In this document: piece after piece, positions 1 to 12,518 of the stretch
How the letters are laid out: each line of letters opens with the position of its first letter
Position numbering within the stretch: the stretch's first letter is position 1
Assembly: GCA_021464245.1 (NCBI GenBank)
Contig: JADCRB010000043.1
Location: forward strand, 2,429,480 to 2,493,479
Source of the DNA: Carallia brachiata
Taxonomy: Eukaryota; Streptophyta; Magnoliopsida; Malpighiales; Rhizophoraceae
Direction: 5' to 3'
Length of the DNA: 64,000 nt
Program-made: the position numbers and the translations under genes
The notes under the pieces: model-generated
Database searches by the model: none
Told to the model about the DNA's origin: nothing
Seen by the model: the letters and a program-made list of their open reading frames with translations, nothing else

Positions 1-59
1 CCATTCATTCCCATATCCTCATCCCCAATCAATTGGTCTCCAGCTCTCTTAAGACAAAA

Positions 60-2592
60 AAAAAAAAAAAAAGACATTTTAGTGGTTGGATTTTAGGTTT
101 TTATTTTAAAAATTTTAAAATTTTAATTTTAGAAAGATAAGGTGTGAAATTTATAAGACGAAAATTAAAGTAGGTCATGATTCAATAAGTCTCTTAATGA
201 ACAAAAAAAAATTCAAGAGATAGACATATAATAAGTCTTGGTAAGTTTAAACGTAAATCTAGTATATAGTTATTTTTTAAACTTACGATGATAAATTACT
301 ACATGAGATAGCTGATTAATAGTAATTTGACGTATTTTTTTTATTTGTAGTTTGAGTTCGAATCCTACTGGTAACGTATGAAACTAGACTCTTGCCTATT
401 TAATAACGACTGAAACTAAACTCTTTTAGTTCTAGATTCAGTAATCACCATAGCTAGGTTGGAGGAGTCACGCTCAGATCAATTAGTATTTGGGTGGTAG
501 GTCAGCTCCTATAAGAGAGTTATTAAATGAGATATTCAAATGTACGTTACTCGACCCAAAAATTTAATATAAATGAATGACAAAAAAAAAACAAAGAGAT
601 ATATAGTACTTATTTATTTAATGAAAAAAACAAAAAATCTCAGTCAATAGTAATAGTGCCTGCTCTTTTAATTAAAAAAAAAAATCAAAATTTAACCCTT
701 TTATCAAATTGTTTTCCTTTACCTTACAGAATTAGGATTTTCAGTTTGTTTTCCCAGTGCAATGGGGAAGGGAAATAAAACTCCAAAATAAGAGAACAAC
801 TATTTTTATATTTAAACCGTTGTGCACGAAGATAAAGAGAGGGAGCCTCCTATTTGCGTCCTTCACTCCCTCTTCCCTCTCCTCCTTTTCGCTCAAAGAC
901 CTTCTTCTTCTTCTTTTTTTTTTTTTTTTTTTTTTGTTAAGTCTGGTTTTGAAAATCTTTTATTTCTCTCGTGGTGCTGGCTCGCACCAAGGATATCTGT
1001 TCCTGTGCGTTCACGTGTGTTTGGATTCCTTTGCAAATTGGTTGATTCTCTCTTGATTTTGAAGTTTTTTGATTGAATTGCCTCTATGTGTCGGGTTTAT
1101 TATACTTTGTTTGTTTGACCTATGATTCTATGTTTGTTTTTCTAGAATTCTTAGGACTAAGTTCTGTCTAATTGCCTCAGCAGCGTATCTTCAATCTTGT
1201 GCATTATTATTTGCTAATCATAAAACTGGTTTCTAACCAGCCCTTTTTTATTCTTCTTTCTATCAATCTTTCCTTCTGTTATTATTATTATTATTATTTT
1301 TTTTTTTTTTGTAGAAAATCGATTGCAATCTGAATTGATGACACCCAATTTTCTGGTTCCTCTGTTTAAGTTCTTCAGTATTGATTCGGATGCTGAAAAA
1401 TTGGACCACAAATGTCAACGGATTATCATTCGAATTTCTTGAATACCGAGACTATTGGTAATCTTGATGACGTTTCAGTTCTAAGCATATTTTTACGTAT
1501 GTAGTGTTTAGTCTAAATACGTAAGTATATTTTTTGTGCTTTTAGATCTTCAAGATAGCATAACTGTTGCAATTTTGATTGTTTACAATTGTTATACTAC
1601 TTGTTTGTAAATTCACCTCAGAACACTTGGGGATTGTTAACTTTGGAGGAATAAAAAAGGCAGCAGTGACCTTTACCATGGTTTCCGGATACTATTCTTT
1701 CCCAGTTTTCTCAATTGTAAGGTTTTTCTGTTAATGATATGAATACCTCTGTGTATAGCAGGATTCCTGAAGAGGTAAGAAAAGTTGTACAAGCCTTCAG
1801 GTGCATAGATTTGATAAAAATAGCAGTTTTACGTGTATAAGGCTCTTCTGTATGTAAAGAAAAGAGATTGAGAGTTTATGTGAATTAAGATGAGTTCTTT
1901 AGTCTTTCTTTTTTTCTTTTCTCTCTCCATGCACATTCCTTACATGGCATATGAGTCTATTTGTGAAGTCACCAGATAGAAAATTTTGATATGAGAACAT
2001 GTACACCCGATATTGCTTCCTTGTTTTATGTTATATATATGCAGGTGAAATATATATATTCCATTTTTTTGTGATATTAGAAGTCCAAAGAAAGGAATGG
2101 AAGACAGAAATAAGCTTGTAACCTCATTCGCATTAAAATGAATCATGTCAACACATTTTTTAAATGTGGAAAGATGGTCTAGCTTGACAAGTGCAAGCAA
2201 TTTGATTTTGGTTGTAACAACAAAACTCAAGGCGTCAAATTCCCCTCAATCAGATATGATTTGTGGTTAGCACATCTACACGATGCATATTTTTCATTAC
2301 TTCACTTATACTACTCTGGTAAAATCATGCTATCGGATCCACTAGGAGCCACACAGCGGTCAAATCATTGCAGTGAAAAATGAACAACAGTCTTCTAGCT
2401 GAGGTAAAGACTTTCACTTTGGTTATTCAAATGAAGTTCCTTATTCAAGAATGTCTTGCAGCTCTTGAATTGCAACACTGATTCCATGCAATAATATATA
2501 TGAACAGGTCTTAAACATGGTATATGTCAAAACGTTGTAGATTTTTCTGAATTGATTCCAACATTTGAATTTCTCCTTGGTTTATTGAATGT
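60..2592. repeat. Segmental duplication block A (3' flank of a UGT unit)
   Basis: This stretch has no convincing gene but matches two other places: about 14,945-17,130 (whole length) and about 23,960-25,627 (its right half). The plus strand looks like the front of a gene: a CT-rich leader near 840-935 ending in a long T tract, then a short segment after a TTTTTGTAG acceptor-like site near 1,310, readable as a short peptide containing LMTPNFLVPLF. No long reading frame survives in any of the three copies, and I do not recognise the product. In copies A and C the block abuts the 3' end of a UGT gene, so it was probably carried with the UGT as one duplication unit. Confidence 0.7.
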
Positions 2593-2894
2593 CAATTCTA
2601 TTTTTTAGCAGAAGAAACCTCTGTCACTAGCCTATCGAAATTTATTCATGACGAACCATTTGAAGGCAGACCATCTGGAATATATTCGAACCGAAAGTCT
2701 GGCAAGCCGTCCAGCGGCTTGGGGCCTAGGGGTTCAAGTGAGCACCTGTTGTTGAACTCAATGTTTAAAAATGTTATGTGTGTGCCTTTGTGGTGATGTA
2801 CATTTGCTAGTTTGAGCATCGACTCTATGTGGCTTTGAGCAGGGAATGGGAAAAAAATTGCATGAGGCCTTTGAGCTACCGTCCTAACACCCAT
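2593..2894 (-). pseudogene. UGT85-like pseudogene, N-terminus joined to C-terminal tail
   Basis: The frame starts at 2,894 and gives 82 residues. About 78 match the N-terminus of family-85 UGTs, including RPHAIFFPFPAQSHIESML with the catalytic His present, and a DGLPS segment. It then jumps to NGSS, which in the paralogues lies about 20 residues before the C-terminus. A TGA follows immediately, and the remaining C-terminal codons can be read on down to about 2,600. An internal deletion of well over 1 kb, including the intron and PSPG box, has therefore fused the two ends in frame. The N-terminus is more like ordinary UGT85 proteins than the other copies here, so this may be an older lineage. 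Confidence 0.85.
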
Positions 2895-4547
2895 CTCTCT
2901 GTCTGTGTTGCAAAGTGCAAACTACGTTCAAAGTGAGATGTGGTTTTATAACGATTAAAGAATATAAAGTCTCATATTAATAAATTAAACTATTAGATAG
3001 TAATATTAATGTAATAATAAAATAGTAATCAAGTGATACGAACCGTTAAATAATTAAAATTTAAAAAAAATAAATTGTTAAGTATTATTAGATGAATTAC
3101 ATTACTATTTTATCATTATTATTTAAAATTAAGCAATAAAACTCATTAGCGAAATGTGAAGGTAATATTCCTAATCTTTCACAACTACAGTCAACAGCAA
3201 TGTTATAGTGTCACTTTTGTTTGTGCATGGAGAAGAGACGGGGACTGCGGACAAAAACAAAGGATTGTTCCAGTTCTATCTTTATCAGTTATCACCATGA
3301 CTTTGAATGAATGTCTGCCACGAGCCACATACATACCCTACTTGTCATGATGGCTTTGAACGTCTGCCATAGGCCGCAGCCCACGGTTGCGGAATTTTGT
3401 TTTCTCCATAATAATTGTTGATGGAGTCGTATGGTATTTGAACTTCTAGCCTGAACAAGAACAAAATTTCGACAGCAACAAAATTTTGGCGTGGCTGTCA
3501 AGTACCATTTTTTTTTAAGGGATTGAATTTCCGAATTGTTTGAAGCATGTTCTTTTTTGTCAAACACATTAATAAAAGGATTTACAGAAGAGACGACAAC
3601 ATAAGCACGCAAAGTACTTAGTTTAGGAAATTAAACAACTATATGACGTATGTGAACGGAAAATTATAGAAAACTATAAAGACAACGAGATAAAAAAATA
3701 GAAATAAAAAAAACAGCCTGACAATTTTTTTTTCTTTAAAAAAGGTTATAACTCTAGATAAAGATAGAAGAATTTCTATGAGGTAAGATTTGAATCACAA
3801 CATCCTATTTGGTCTCTTTGTTAATGGTCCAGACGAAAATGAGGATACACGTTCACGGGCCAGGCCTTAAATTTTCTGCTTAGGCCTAACCTAGCCCAGC
3901 CTGATTAAATTTAAAAACTTGACCCAAATTCTAGCGATGAAGGCCCTTCCCGCAAATAAAAACTTCAAAAATTCAAATTGTCTATTTTTTTACCCAAAAA
4001 AAAAATCAAATTGTTTATCAGCTCCAAGAATTATTCGTTATGGCGGCCGAGTCTAATGTGCGTGCTATTAGAACAATTTTTGACGGAATTATGAGTATTC
4101 GTGATAGTTTAGAATTGAATCCAAGAGTTGAACCTTATTTAACAAAAGGAAATACTTGATGAGATTTCATTGAAATGATGCAGTCGTTAGATGATTGAAG
4201 TTAAAAAATAAATAAATAAATAAATTATTAGATATTATCGAATAAACTGTTATCCACTTTAATACTACTTAAAGTATATCTATATAGTAAAGCTCTCTAA
4301 CAAAATCCGGTCCATGGTTATTTACTTGGTAGATAAGCCTTTGACTTGAGAATATTATAAATATAATAAAATATTGCGCGGGTTTTATAATTTTTTTTAT
4401 TTACTATTGATAATTTGAATGATATTAAATTTTTTGGTGAACCATAACCATTGCTGAAGGCTTCTATCTTACACATTGGAGATTTGCTTTCATTCAATGC
4501 AATGTTATTGTACTCGAAGAATGTTTAGTGGCTAAATCATTCTTTAT
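2895..4547. other. Spacer without a recognisable gene
   Basis: AT-rich spacer with poly-A/T runs. A 39-codon frame near 4,040 resembles nothing I know. A short stretch near 3,850-3,930 (ACGGGCCAGGCC and flanks) recurs near 53,930 and 61,090, marking it as debris of the 5' duplication block. Confidence 0.5.
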
Positions 4548-4860
4548 TCAATCTTGATGATTTTGTTTTAAAACAAACTGGAATCGTAGTTTATATAGCT
4601 CAATTTCTATGAAGCATTTTGTACATTTGATTTCAAGTTCTTTCATAAATTCAATCTGGTAGTAAGTTTTTCTCCAGCGACGGTTGCTTTTCTCCATTTC
4701 AATCTCTTCTAGCAAGGCCTTGAGCAACCATGGACGTTTGCCCTTCTTTGTAATCCAATCAATGGCCATCTTGTAGTCACTTTCGATGATCAGCTTAGCC
4801 TACCTTGACTGATGCCGCTGATTTCATAGTGCAGCAGCTTCTTTAATTACCAAGGGAATG
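4548..4860 (-). mobile_element. RNase H-like domain relic of a LINE-type retroelement
   Basis: The minus-strand reading gives LIIESDYKMAIDWITKKGKRP, the typical plant RNase H-like pattern (a [VE]-x-D-S-x-x-A core seen in the C-terminal domain of L1-type elements and the proteins derived from them). Upstream codons resemble VIKEAAAL but contain TGA and TAG stops, and no reverse transcriptase is present. It is a small dead fragment. A domesticated RNase H-like gene would be an alternative source. Confidence 0.6.
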
Positions 4861-6514
4861 AGAAGGAAAACAGACTATGACTAGTCTCACTCCATTATTA
4901 GTTTAAACATTTTTCCACATTAACATGCACATTGCTTAATCCATAGTGCAAGAACACTCACAAAAGCATGAAAACAAACACCTCCATGCAGACACATATT
5001 GTCCACATTCCAATAATCACATTCCAAATTGTCAAGAAAGTAAGAATATAAATATTTTTGTCTCGTTACACACTCAAAAATGGTAGAAAGGATAGAACCT
5101 TTGGGATAGCCATAAGCCATGCAGTGTAGGATTGTTAAAAAATCGACCAACCCGACCTAATCTATTCAATTCAATCCGCACGAACCCATACCCGCCAAAT
5201 ATGGATTGATTGCAATTTTAAAAATTCAAACCTAATGTGGTTGAGAATCTAATATTGGCTTATTGCACCTGCATATAGAGTCATCACCACATCACCCAAA
5301 ACTTAACCAAAACTTGGAGAAAAAAAAACAAAAAAAAGGGACCCAAAGACGCAGCCTAAACCCGTCCAATAACCATAATCCAATCTTTTGAGACGTATAA
5401 TGTAAAGAGCTAAAGAATGTGTATTACATTAAAAATTTAATATGGAAAAGGACTTAGGAAAAACATGCAATGGATAGAATTGATAAAGAAAACTTCTTCA
5501 AAAGTAGAGTATGTATAACCATACGAATTCTTCATAGTGGTTTTCTCAAATTTAGCTTTTTTAATTTCCCCAACAATCAAGTTCTTTGCATCGCTACATC
5601 TGCGAAGCTACTTATGGTCAAAAATAATAATAATTTTTTGCTCAAAAAAAGAATGATAACAATTTTGTAAAAGCTAAATAAAAAAAAAAAAACCCCCACA
5701 ACAATTAAATTTCATCCCCATTTTTTCATAAACCTTCAAATTGTTGAAATCTCAATATGTAATCAATCAAGGTATAGTCAACATAATCAGCCCTATTTTT
5801 TTTTTCTTATTTTCGTTTTTATTTTCGGTGGGGTGATTCATCTAGGACCAAAATAATATAAATTTGCCTCAAATTAGGATTAGAAAGAAAATGTAACTTT
5901 ACCTCAGATCAGGTTCCAGATGTTGATTCATCTGGAATTTGATTCAGCTTGCTCTCCCGTTAGATTACCCACCACACTTGTAGGATGGTAGTAAAAAGGA
6001 ACTACCTAGTATTGCGCTAAACTTTGCTGGTACAATTATAAACATTTCCATCAATTAACGTTAGATTACAATACACTAACTTAAAAAAACCTTAATAAAT
6101 TCTTGTTAATAAGGGTTAAAAATGAATTAATCAAACAAAACAACACTGATAAATCCCAGCAACAAAGTACCGGTAAGAAACTCAATTGTCAAACACAACA
6201 CAAAGATCGAACAAATTTTACGGCTGAACCACCAAAAGAGGAAAATAAAAAATTGAAAATCATGAAGCTGCAGACAAAAACGTACCTAGGCAGAATTAGG
6301 GCCGATCATAAGATCCGAATGATTGTCGTCCAAGGACTCTTGGGTCACACATCAATATGCCTTTCCTTTATATATGACCATTAGTAATGAGAAATTAAGA
6401 TTAATATTAAATATGCAAGACTAAAGTAAAAGGAAACGTATCTTTGGTAATAACTTTGATTTATGAAAGACAATAAAATAGAGTGTAATATATATATATA
6501 TATATATATATATC

Positions 6515-6548
<34 letters not shown>

Positions 6549-8071
6549 ATATGTTATTTTGTCATAAATTTAAACTTACCTTAGTTAATTTTTGTATAAT
6601 TTGTTGATGTTGACATATTGTTACAATTTTCATATTTAATAATTTTATAAGTCACTCTAATCAAACTTAAATAGGTCACAGAATCCTTATTTACCATCTT
6701 TATATAAAAAGCTTGTTTTATAATGACTGAAAATTTGAGAAATAGATAGGTTACAGATTATAATAAATTAAGTTTGAGGGGTTTTGCCGAGTTACACCTA
6801 CAAATAAGGATGAGTTAGTGGTGATAGATTTTAAGAGAGGGAGTGTCGGAGAGAGAGAAAGTAATAAATAGAAAATTAAATTTTAATAAATGTAAATTTT
6901 TTCAATTCAATATCCTTTAGCTAAAATTAAGGAAAAAATTTCTCTCTATTACACTCAAGAGTCAATGACCACTATGTATCCGTTGTTTTATGTCGCAAAA
7001 CATATTTTTTTTTTTATGGTAACATAAATAGCTTTTAATTCTGTTAATTAAAAATTTGTGTATTTGTTAACATGACAAATTAGGAAAAAAGTTTCCTTTC
7101 TTGATCCTTTATCTACAAAATGTGATGCAATTCTTTTCAGCTTAATTGCTTGACTAAATCTTCCAAATATATTGAAAAGTTGACGTGAGCAAATTTGTTT
7201 AAAAGAATTTTTTATAAAAAAAAAGAAAAAGTTTCTTACTCAATATATTAGGCTTCTCATACATTGATTTTTTTGGTAGAGAAAGGATCGTGATTTTCTG
7301 TACATTTATTCATTAATAAATAAATTGAAAAAAAATTTAAGGGAGAAATTAATTTTCACATAACCATGAGGAGAACCATCTCTCACGTCTTTTATTTAAA
7401 TGTTTAATTACAAGAAAGAGGTTTTTTTTTTTTTTTCAATTTTCATATCAAAATTTTATTACTAAACTAATTTAATTAAATTACATTTATTTGGAAGCAT
7501 GGATTAAGGGGAATCTTTATAATATTGTTATTAGATTACATTTATTTGAAGAGTAAAAAAAGGAGAAGTTTTTTCTCTCGTATCCTTTAAAGAGTTAGGA
7601 GTGGAATAAAGAGAGAATTTCTCTTAGTTATAGATTTATATTATTGTTATTAGATTAGATTATGACTGATGAGATTTAACTCAATTGATATTGAATTGTC
7701 AAGCAGAAGGTTTCAATTTCTAGTCTTCTTGAGAGGCAAGTAACAAAATAAATAAATAAATAATATTATGAATTTAACCAAAAAAAACAATATTCCGAAT
7801 TTAAAAACATTACAATAAGAATATCGGCTATTTTCAGTATTTTAAGACCTACAAAATGCTTGCATCACGCCAAATCATTGCCCCAAAAGAATTTAGTGCA
7901 AATAACATATTGCCAATCCAATTTTTATAATGCGTCTATTGTCCATGGAAAGCCATGGAACAAGAAAATTTCAAATTTCTTTATTTTTTGCCGTTCTCTA
8001 TAGAATTAGGGAGGACATTATTGCTAAACATCACTCTGTGTCTCTATCTGAATTGATTCCAACATTTGAAT
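4861..8071. other. AT-rich spacer
   Basis: No gene is supported. It holds poly-A/T tracts, the (TA)n run noted separately, and near 7,670-7,750 a weak tRNA-like A-box/B-box pattern that could be an old SINE. The last part (about 8,030-8,072) matches the 3' flank of the other UGT copies. Confidence 0.5.
6488..6552. repeat. (TA)n microsatellite
   Basis: About 65 bases of nearly pure TA dinucleotide, interrupted by one C and one TTA. Confidence 0.95.
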
Positions 8072-9734
8072 TTATGCAATTCTCTTCTTTTGTAGAAGAA
8101 CCTCTGTCACCAGCCTATCCAAATTTACGCACGACGAACCATTTGGAGCTGTGGCAGCCTCTTCTGCCAACTTTTTCCACTCCATGGCCTTTTCCCTCAA
8201 TTGTTTGCCTCTCTCTCCTGACATCAACTCTTTTAAAAGCATCTCCACTTCTCTCTCTTGACATTATTATCGATCTCCATGCCAATTCCCCATTCTGTGC
8301 AAGTGTATCTGCAGTTTGTTTGCTGGTCTGCAAAGAAAGGCCAACAAAGCATTGGAACTCCAGCAGACAAGCTCTCAGTTATTGATCCCCATCCACCGTG
8401 AGTTAGAAAGCCTCCGGTCGATGGGTGATTGAGCACTTCTTCTTGTGGACACCAACTTCGAATCAGACCCCTTCCTCTAGTTTGCTCTTCAAATTCAGGT
8501 GGCAACACTGCTGAATCACCCCTAACCAAATCCGGCCTAGTTATCCAGAGGAAGGGATGTCCGCTGTTAGCCAACCCCATTCCAAATTCTACTAATTGTT
8601 GATGTGTCATGACTAATATGCTACCGAAGTTCACGTAAACAACCGATCTGGGTTCCTTGGAATCAAGCCATTCTAGGCAATCGTCTTCCTCTTTCCACAA
8701 ATTATATCCTATAGATTTCATTTCTGCCGTTTCTTGGATTTGACTGAGGAGTAACTGCAATGGACCGGCAGCATAAACCCGAGGGTAGACTGACGAGAGA
8801 CCATTCAGAACATCCTTCTCCAAGGCATCGAAAGTATGAACAAGAATTGCAGAAGCCTTAACAGCTTGCTCGGTACAATCCATTAGGAAGTTAAAAGTAA
8901 AATCATCTGGGTCTGTGGTACGAAGAAAGCTGGGAAGATCCCTCAGTCGGATGCCTTTCATGCCTGGAATCCAGTCAACAATGTTCTCCAAATAACCATT
9001 TGTCAAATAGCTTTCATCTGCAAAAACAAGAAAAAGCTTACAGTAATAACAAGGGGCTTGCCTATTTCTTGAATCATCTGCTGATTCTCACGGTTAATTA
9101 ACCCTGATATGATTCATAAATATTAGATTTTCCTTGGAAAATATGATTCAGAATTATGTTTTCTACGGAACAAACGGAGCCTAGAACTCGTCTAGAATTC
9201 AGAAACTGGTATACGTACCTTTAAGTGGGGTAAGACCCTTGACCTTGAGCGTGCTGAATTGCTTAAACCCCATGAGGCCACCAGCAGAAAAAGTAAAGAA
9301 CAATAACAGGGGAACTCCAAGTTCTTCGGCAGCTGTGATGGTGAAAGGCAAGAAACCGTCAGCGACGATGCAAGTCACCGGAGGGACTTTTGAGGATGCA
9401 GTATCATTGAGTCTGGCAAGAAGCTGACGAAACGGAGCAAGAAAGTTCTTTGAAACTGATTCACAAACAGCAGGAACATCCTGCGAAGCATCAGAATCTG
9501 AAGGAGGGAGGCCGTCGGGGATGGTCTCAAAGCGGAAAGCCGGATGACCGTCAAGGGAATTCGGCCCCTCGACTTGAGAAAGCGTTTGTGATTGAATTCA
9601 GTGTTGACAAATGTTACGTGAAAGCCTTTGTGGAAAAGAAGCTTTCCCAGTTTAAGCATTTGCTTGATATGGCTCTGAAATGGACCTGGGATGAGCACGG
9701 CATGGGACTTATTGTAAGCTTTCGTTGTAGCCAT
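8072..9734 (-). pseudogene. UGT85-like glycosyltransferase pseudogene (two frameshifts)
   Basis: Two-exon structure like the intact paralogue: exon 1 is 9,219-9,734, the intron 9,018-9,218 (GTACGT donor, TTTGCAG acceptor, phase 1), exon 2 about 8,072-9,017. The N-terminus keeps the QSH motif with the catalytic His. The PSPG region runs from [11 protein letters not shown] to FFADQ, with HGGWGS instead of HCGWNS. Two single-base losses break it: one near 9,563 (GGCCCG has become GGCCG, codon 57-58 region) and one near 8,253 just after NNVKRE, where the frame ends at a TAA. The final 60 or so residues are still readable in another frame. The TATA position seen in paralogues is altered to TATCGA near 9,836. 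The closest relative by eye is the copy at 25.6-27.3 kb. Confidence 0.9.
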
Positions 9735-11936
9735 TCTCTTTCAACACACAAATCCGCTTTTTCTCCCTTTCTTATGTCTCGCCAAAAGGTCAGTTTAGCG
9801 CTGCGCTACACTTTGCAAGTTTGTTCTCTCGGTAGTGTCGATAGGAAGAATAAATAGAGAAATTTTGGCGCGGAACAGACGCAGACGGCAGACCCACATT
9901 GCGGACTGATAGGAAAACTAGACTTTGACATAGAATATTACAGATGAAAAACAGTTATAATACAATCGATCGGTTAATCTATAATAAAATATTAATATTT
10001 ATTTAAAAATAAATATTTTTTATAAACTAATTATTTTATCACACATAATTTGGTGTATTTGTTGTGTTCCCGCCCCCGTTCAGCGTAGTCGGTGAAAAAG
10101 GAAAAAAAAAAAAAAAAAAAAAGACAAAGTGGACTTTTGATGATCACCAAAGTCCTTTGGAGTTTGGTGGCCTTTGGCGGCCGAGCTAATGGTCTTTGCA
10201 TTTGGTCAACGGCCAACTTAGACCAAAATTTTAAGTTGGTACCTAATACTTAAGTTAATATTTAATTATAAATATTATATTTTATTTAAGTAAAATCGGT
10301 CTTCAGTGTTTTGATTAAAGTCCAATAATAGATACAATATTTTTTTAATAAAATCGATCCCCAACGTTTTCGTTGTGAAATAATTTAGTACTTTTCTATT
10401 ATTTAACAGTTTAATTTACTAATAAGTACATCATCAGTTAGATCTACTTATTGTAACATATTTATAATAACAATGCATTCTGTAAAGAAGTGGTCTAATA
10501 AAATAATATATTTTTGATAAATTAAATAGTCAGATAATAAAAAATTACTAAATTATTTTACAGTGAAAATGATGACGATACATTTTACTAAAAAAAATTA
10601 GTGTCCATAATTGAATCTTAACTAAAATATTTAAGACTAATTTTACTAAAACAAAATACTATATTTATAATTAAACTTTAATTCAAATATTAAACATCAA
10701 TTTAAAATTTTGGCCTTGAATTTATGTAAAATTTGATCTCTTCATATAGAGGTCAATTAGAGGCAGAGAAGAGGCACTGGTGCGGGGCACCACTAAGTGG
10801 GAGAAGAGAGACGTGCTGGTGCTTTGCACCTGTCAGAGAGTAAGAGAGAGATATTAAAAGGGTGGGAGATTTTTGTCATTAATATTAAGTTTTGTATTTT
10901 TAAGTATTTTGTATGTTGTGAGATTTGTATAAATATAATGAATGTTTTATTGAATATATTGTACTTTTGTATATAATGAACTTTTTGTTAGGCACTATAA
11001 TTTTTTATTTATTTAGTTAATAAAATTTTTATTTGTCTTTATTCGTAGATGTAGGTTTTAAGTCCAACCATATTATATTAGTAGATTTTTTTTTTATATA
11101 TTTTTATTTTTATTGGTGTCTATTTTTTACGCTTTGCAACACAACAATACTATACTGTGATTCTTATCCGTTTGTCATTTAATGTATTTATATAATGGGT
11201 CTCAAAATAATATTACTAAACAATGGTTTGGAAATAAAATAATATTATTTGATTTAATTTTTTTTTTTACTTTTGAATTTTCAGCCCTGCGAGCAAAATG
11301 ACGAGACTTAAACAGGATGTTTTGTATTATAAGTAATTCTTCTTACAAGATCTAATTGAGTTTTCGGAGATACATTGTATCGTACTGAACATTGTAAAGT
11401 CAATGTGTGACCAATAATCAACCTCATCCTCATTCCTAATTTTTCTAAAAAAAAATACGTATTTTTAAAGTAAAAAAATTAATAAAATAATTTTTTAAAT
11501 AGTTGGTGCGGAGCTGAAGCTGGGGCCTGGGTGCCGGTAGACGGCCGCATAAAATATTCTTGCGCATGTGTGCTCTCAAACATTAATCGTGATTATGCTA
11601 TAATAAACGGTCAAAATGTATGACCCAACAGTTGTCCTAGTGAACCCGTCGGCTCCGCGAAACATTTGTTCAAGTAATCTGCCACTTTCTTCTTTCGTCG
11701 ATTGTGCCTGGCCGACGGGGTCAGAAAAATGCAATCATTACAATCGCTGCAATCGGGCCTTTGTAGGGACAGCAACCATAAGAAGGACTAGTTTACACGC
11801 TTGTACTCGTTCAACTCTATTTACGCCTGGTTAATCAAAAAAAAAAAAACTTTATTTACGCCTGCAATTATATCATTGGTTTACACAGGCCTCATGTGAG
11901 GAAGGAAATTAAGTTGAAGCTGTGGCACAAAATTGA
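9735..11936. other. 5' flank of the UGT pseudogene and spacer
   Basis: Holds the former promoter side of the UGT pseudogene (up to about 9,900), the long-TIR element at 10,215-10,714, and AT-rich sequence. A segment near 11,680-11,790 (TTCTTCTTTCGTC through a run of CGCTGCAATC) recurs near 23,860-23,950 and, split, near 28,445-28,515 plus 29,675-29,750. It is therefore part of a repeated 5' block. Confidence 0.5.
10215..10714. mobile_element. MITE with long terminal inverted repeats
   Basis: The two ends are inverted copies: GACCAAAATTTTAAGTTG on the left and, read in reverse complement, GGCCAAAATTTTAAATTG on the right. Similarity continues inward for roughly 200 bases. There is no coding content. 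No clean target-site duplication was found, so the exact borders are approximate. The long TIR suggests a Mutator-type non-autonomous element. Confidence 0.6.
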
Positions 11937-12518
11937 GGGGTTGTTTGGTTTCTTTGTTGTTAATTGTTAATTACTACTGTTATAACGTTATTTTCTAAGT
12001 GTTGCCACATAAATTTTATATCAAAGTTGATATTTGATACCCTTCCTTATTGACCGTCGCAATTTTCTATATCAAAGTTGATATTTGATACACTTCCTTA
12101 TTGACCTTCGCAATTCTTGGCAGTTTACCCAAAATGCATTGGTCCATTGGTCCATGATACATAAAGTGTTTGAATTGCTAGAAAGTTATAAGAAAAAAAA
12201 ACTGTGAAAAAATAAAATTGTTTGAATTGATAAAAATGTTGTGAAAAAAAAAATGCTGAGAAAGAAAAATGAATTGTAATTTGTAAGAGAAAAAATTAGT
12301 TATTTGGATTGATAAGAAAGTTGTGAAAAAGAAAATAATGGAAAAGAAAAATAAATATTAATTTATGCAAAAAAAAGTTATAAAAAAATAATGTTATTTA
12401 TATTGATGATAAAGTTATCAGAAAGAAAAAATTGTAAGAAAATGATGTAATTGTGAATATTGAAATTTTGTAATTGAATTCTTTTTTTAACCATTTTCTC
12501 AAAAAACAAACAACCCAA
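11937..12518. mobile_element. A-rich MITE with GGGTTGTTTG ends
   Basis: Starts GGGGTTGTTTGGTTT and ends AAACAAACAACCC. The interior is a string of degenerate units of the type TTGGATTGATAAAAAAGTTGTGA. Similar units occur near 20,200-20,450, 43,170-43,520 and, inverted, 27,690-28,440. The left part contains a 51-base tandem duplication (12,017-12,117). Confidence 0.5.

Noticed and set aside
757..1076. Plus-strand frames with long Leu/Phe runs at 757-1,076 and 15,727-16,017.
   Set aside because: The hydrophobic runs are translated CT/T tracts. The frames differ between the two copies and have no family resemblance.
4040..4160. 39-codon frame beginning MAAESNVRAI.
   Set aside because: Too short, no recognisable family, and flanked by AT-rich spacer with no duplicate to test conservation.
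7665..7760. tRNA-like A-box and B-box pattern, considered as a tRNA gene or SINE.
   Set aside because: No cloverleaf can be drawn, the boxes are poor, and no target duplication is visible.
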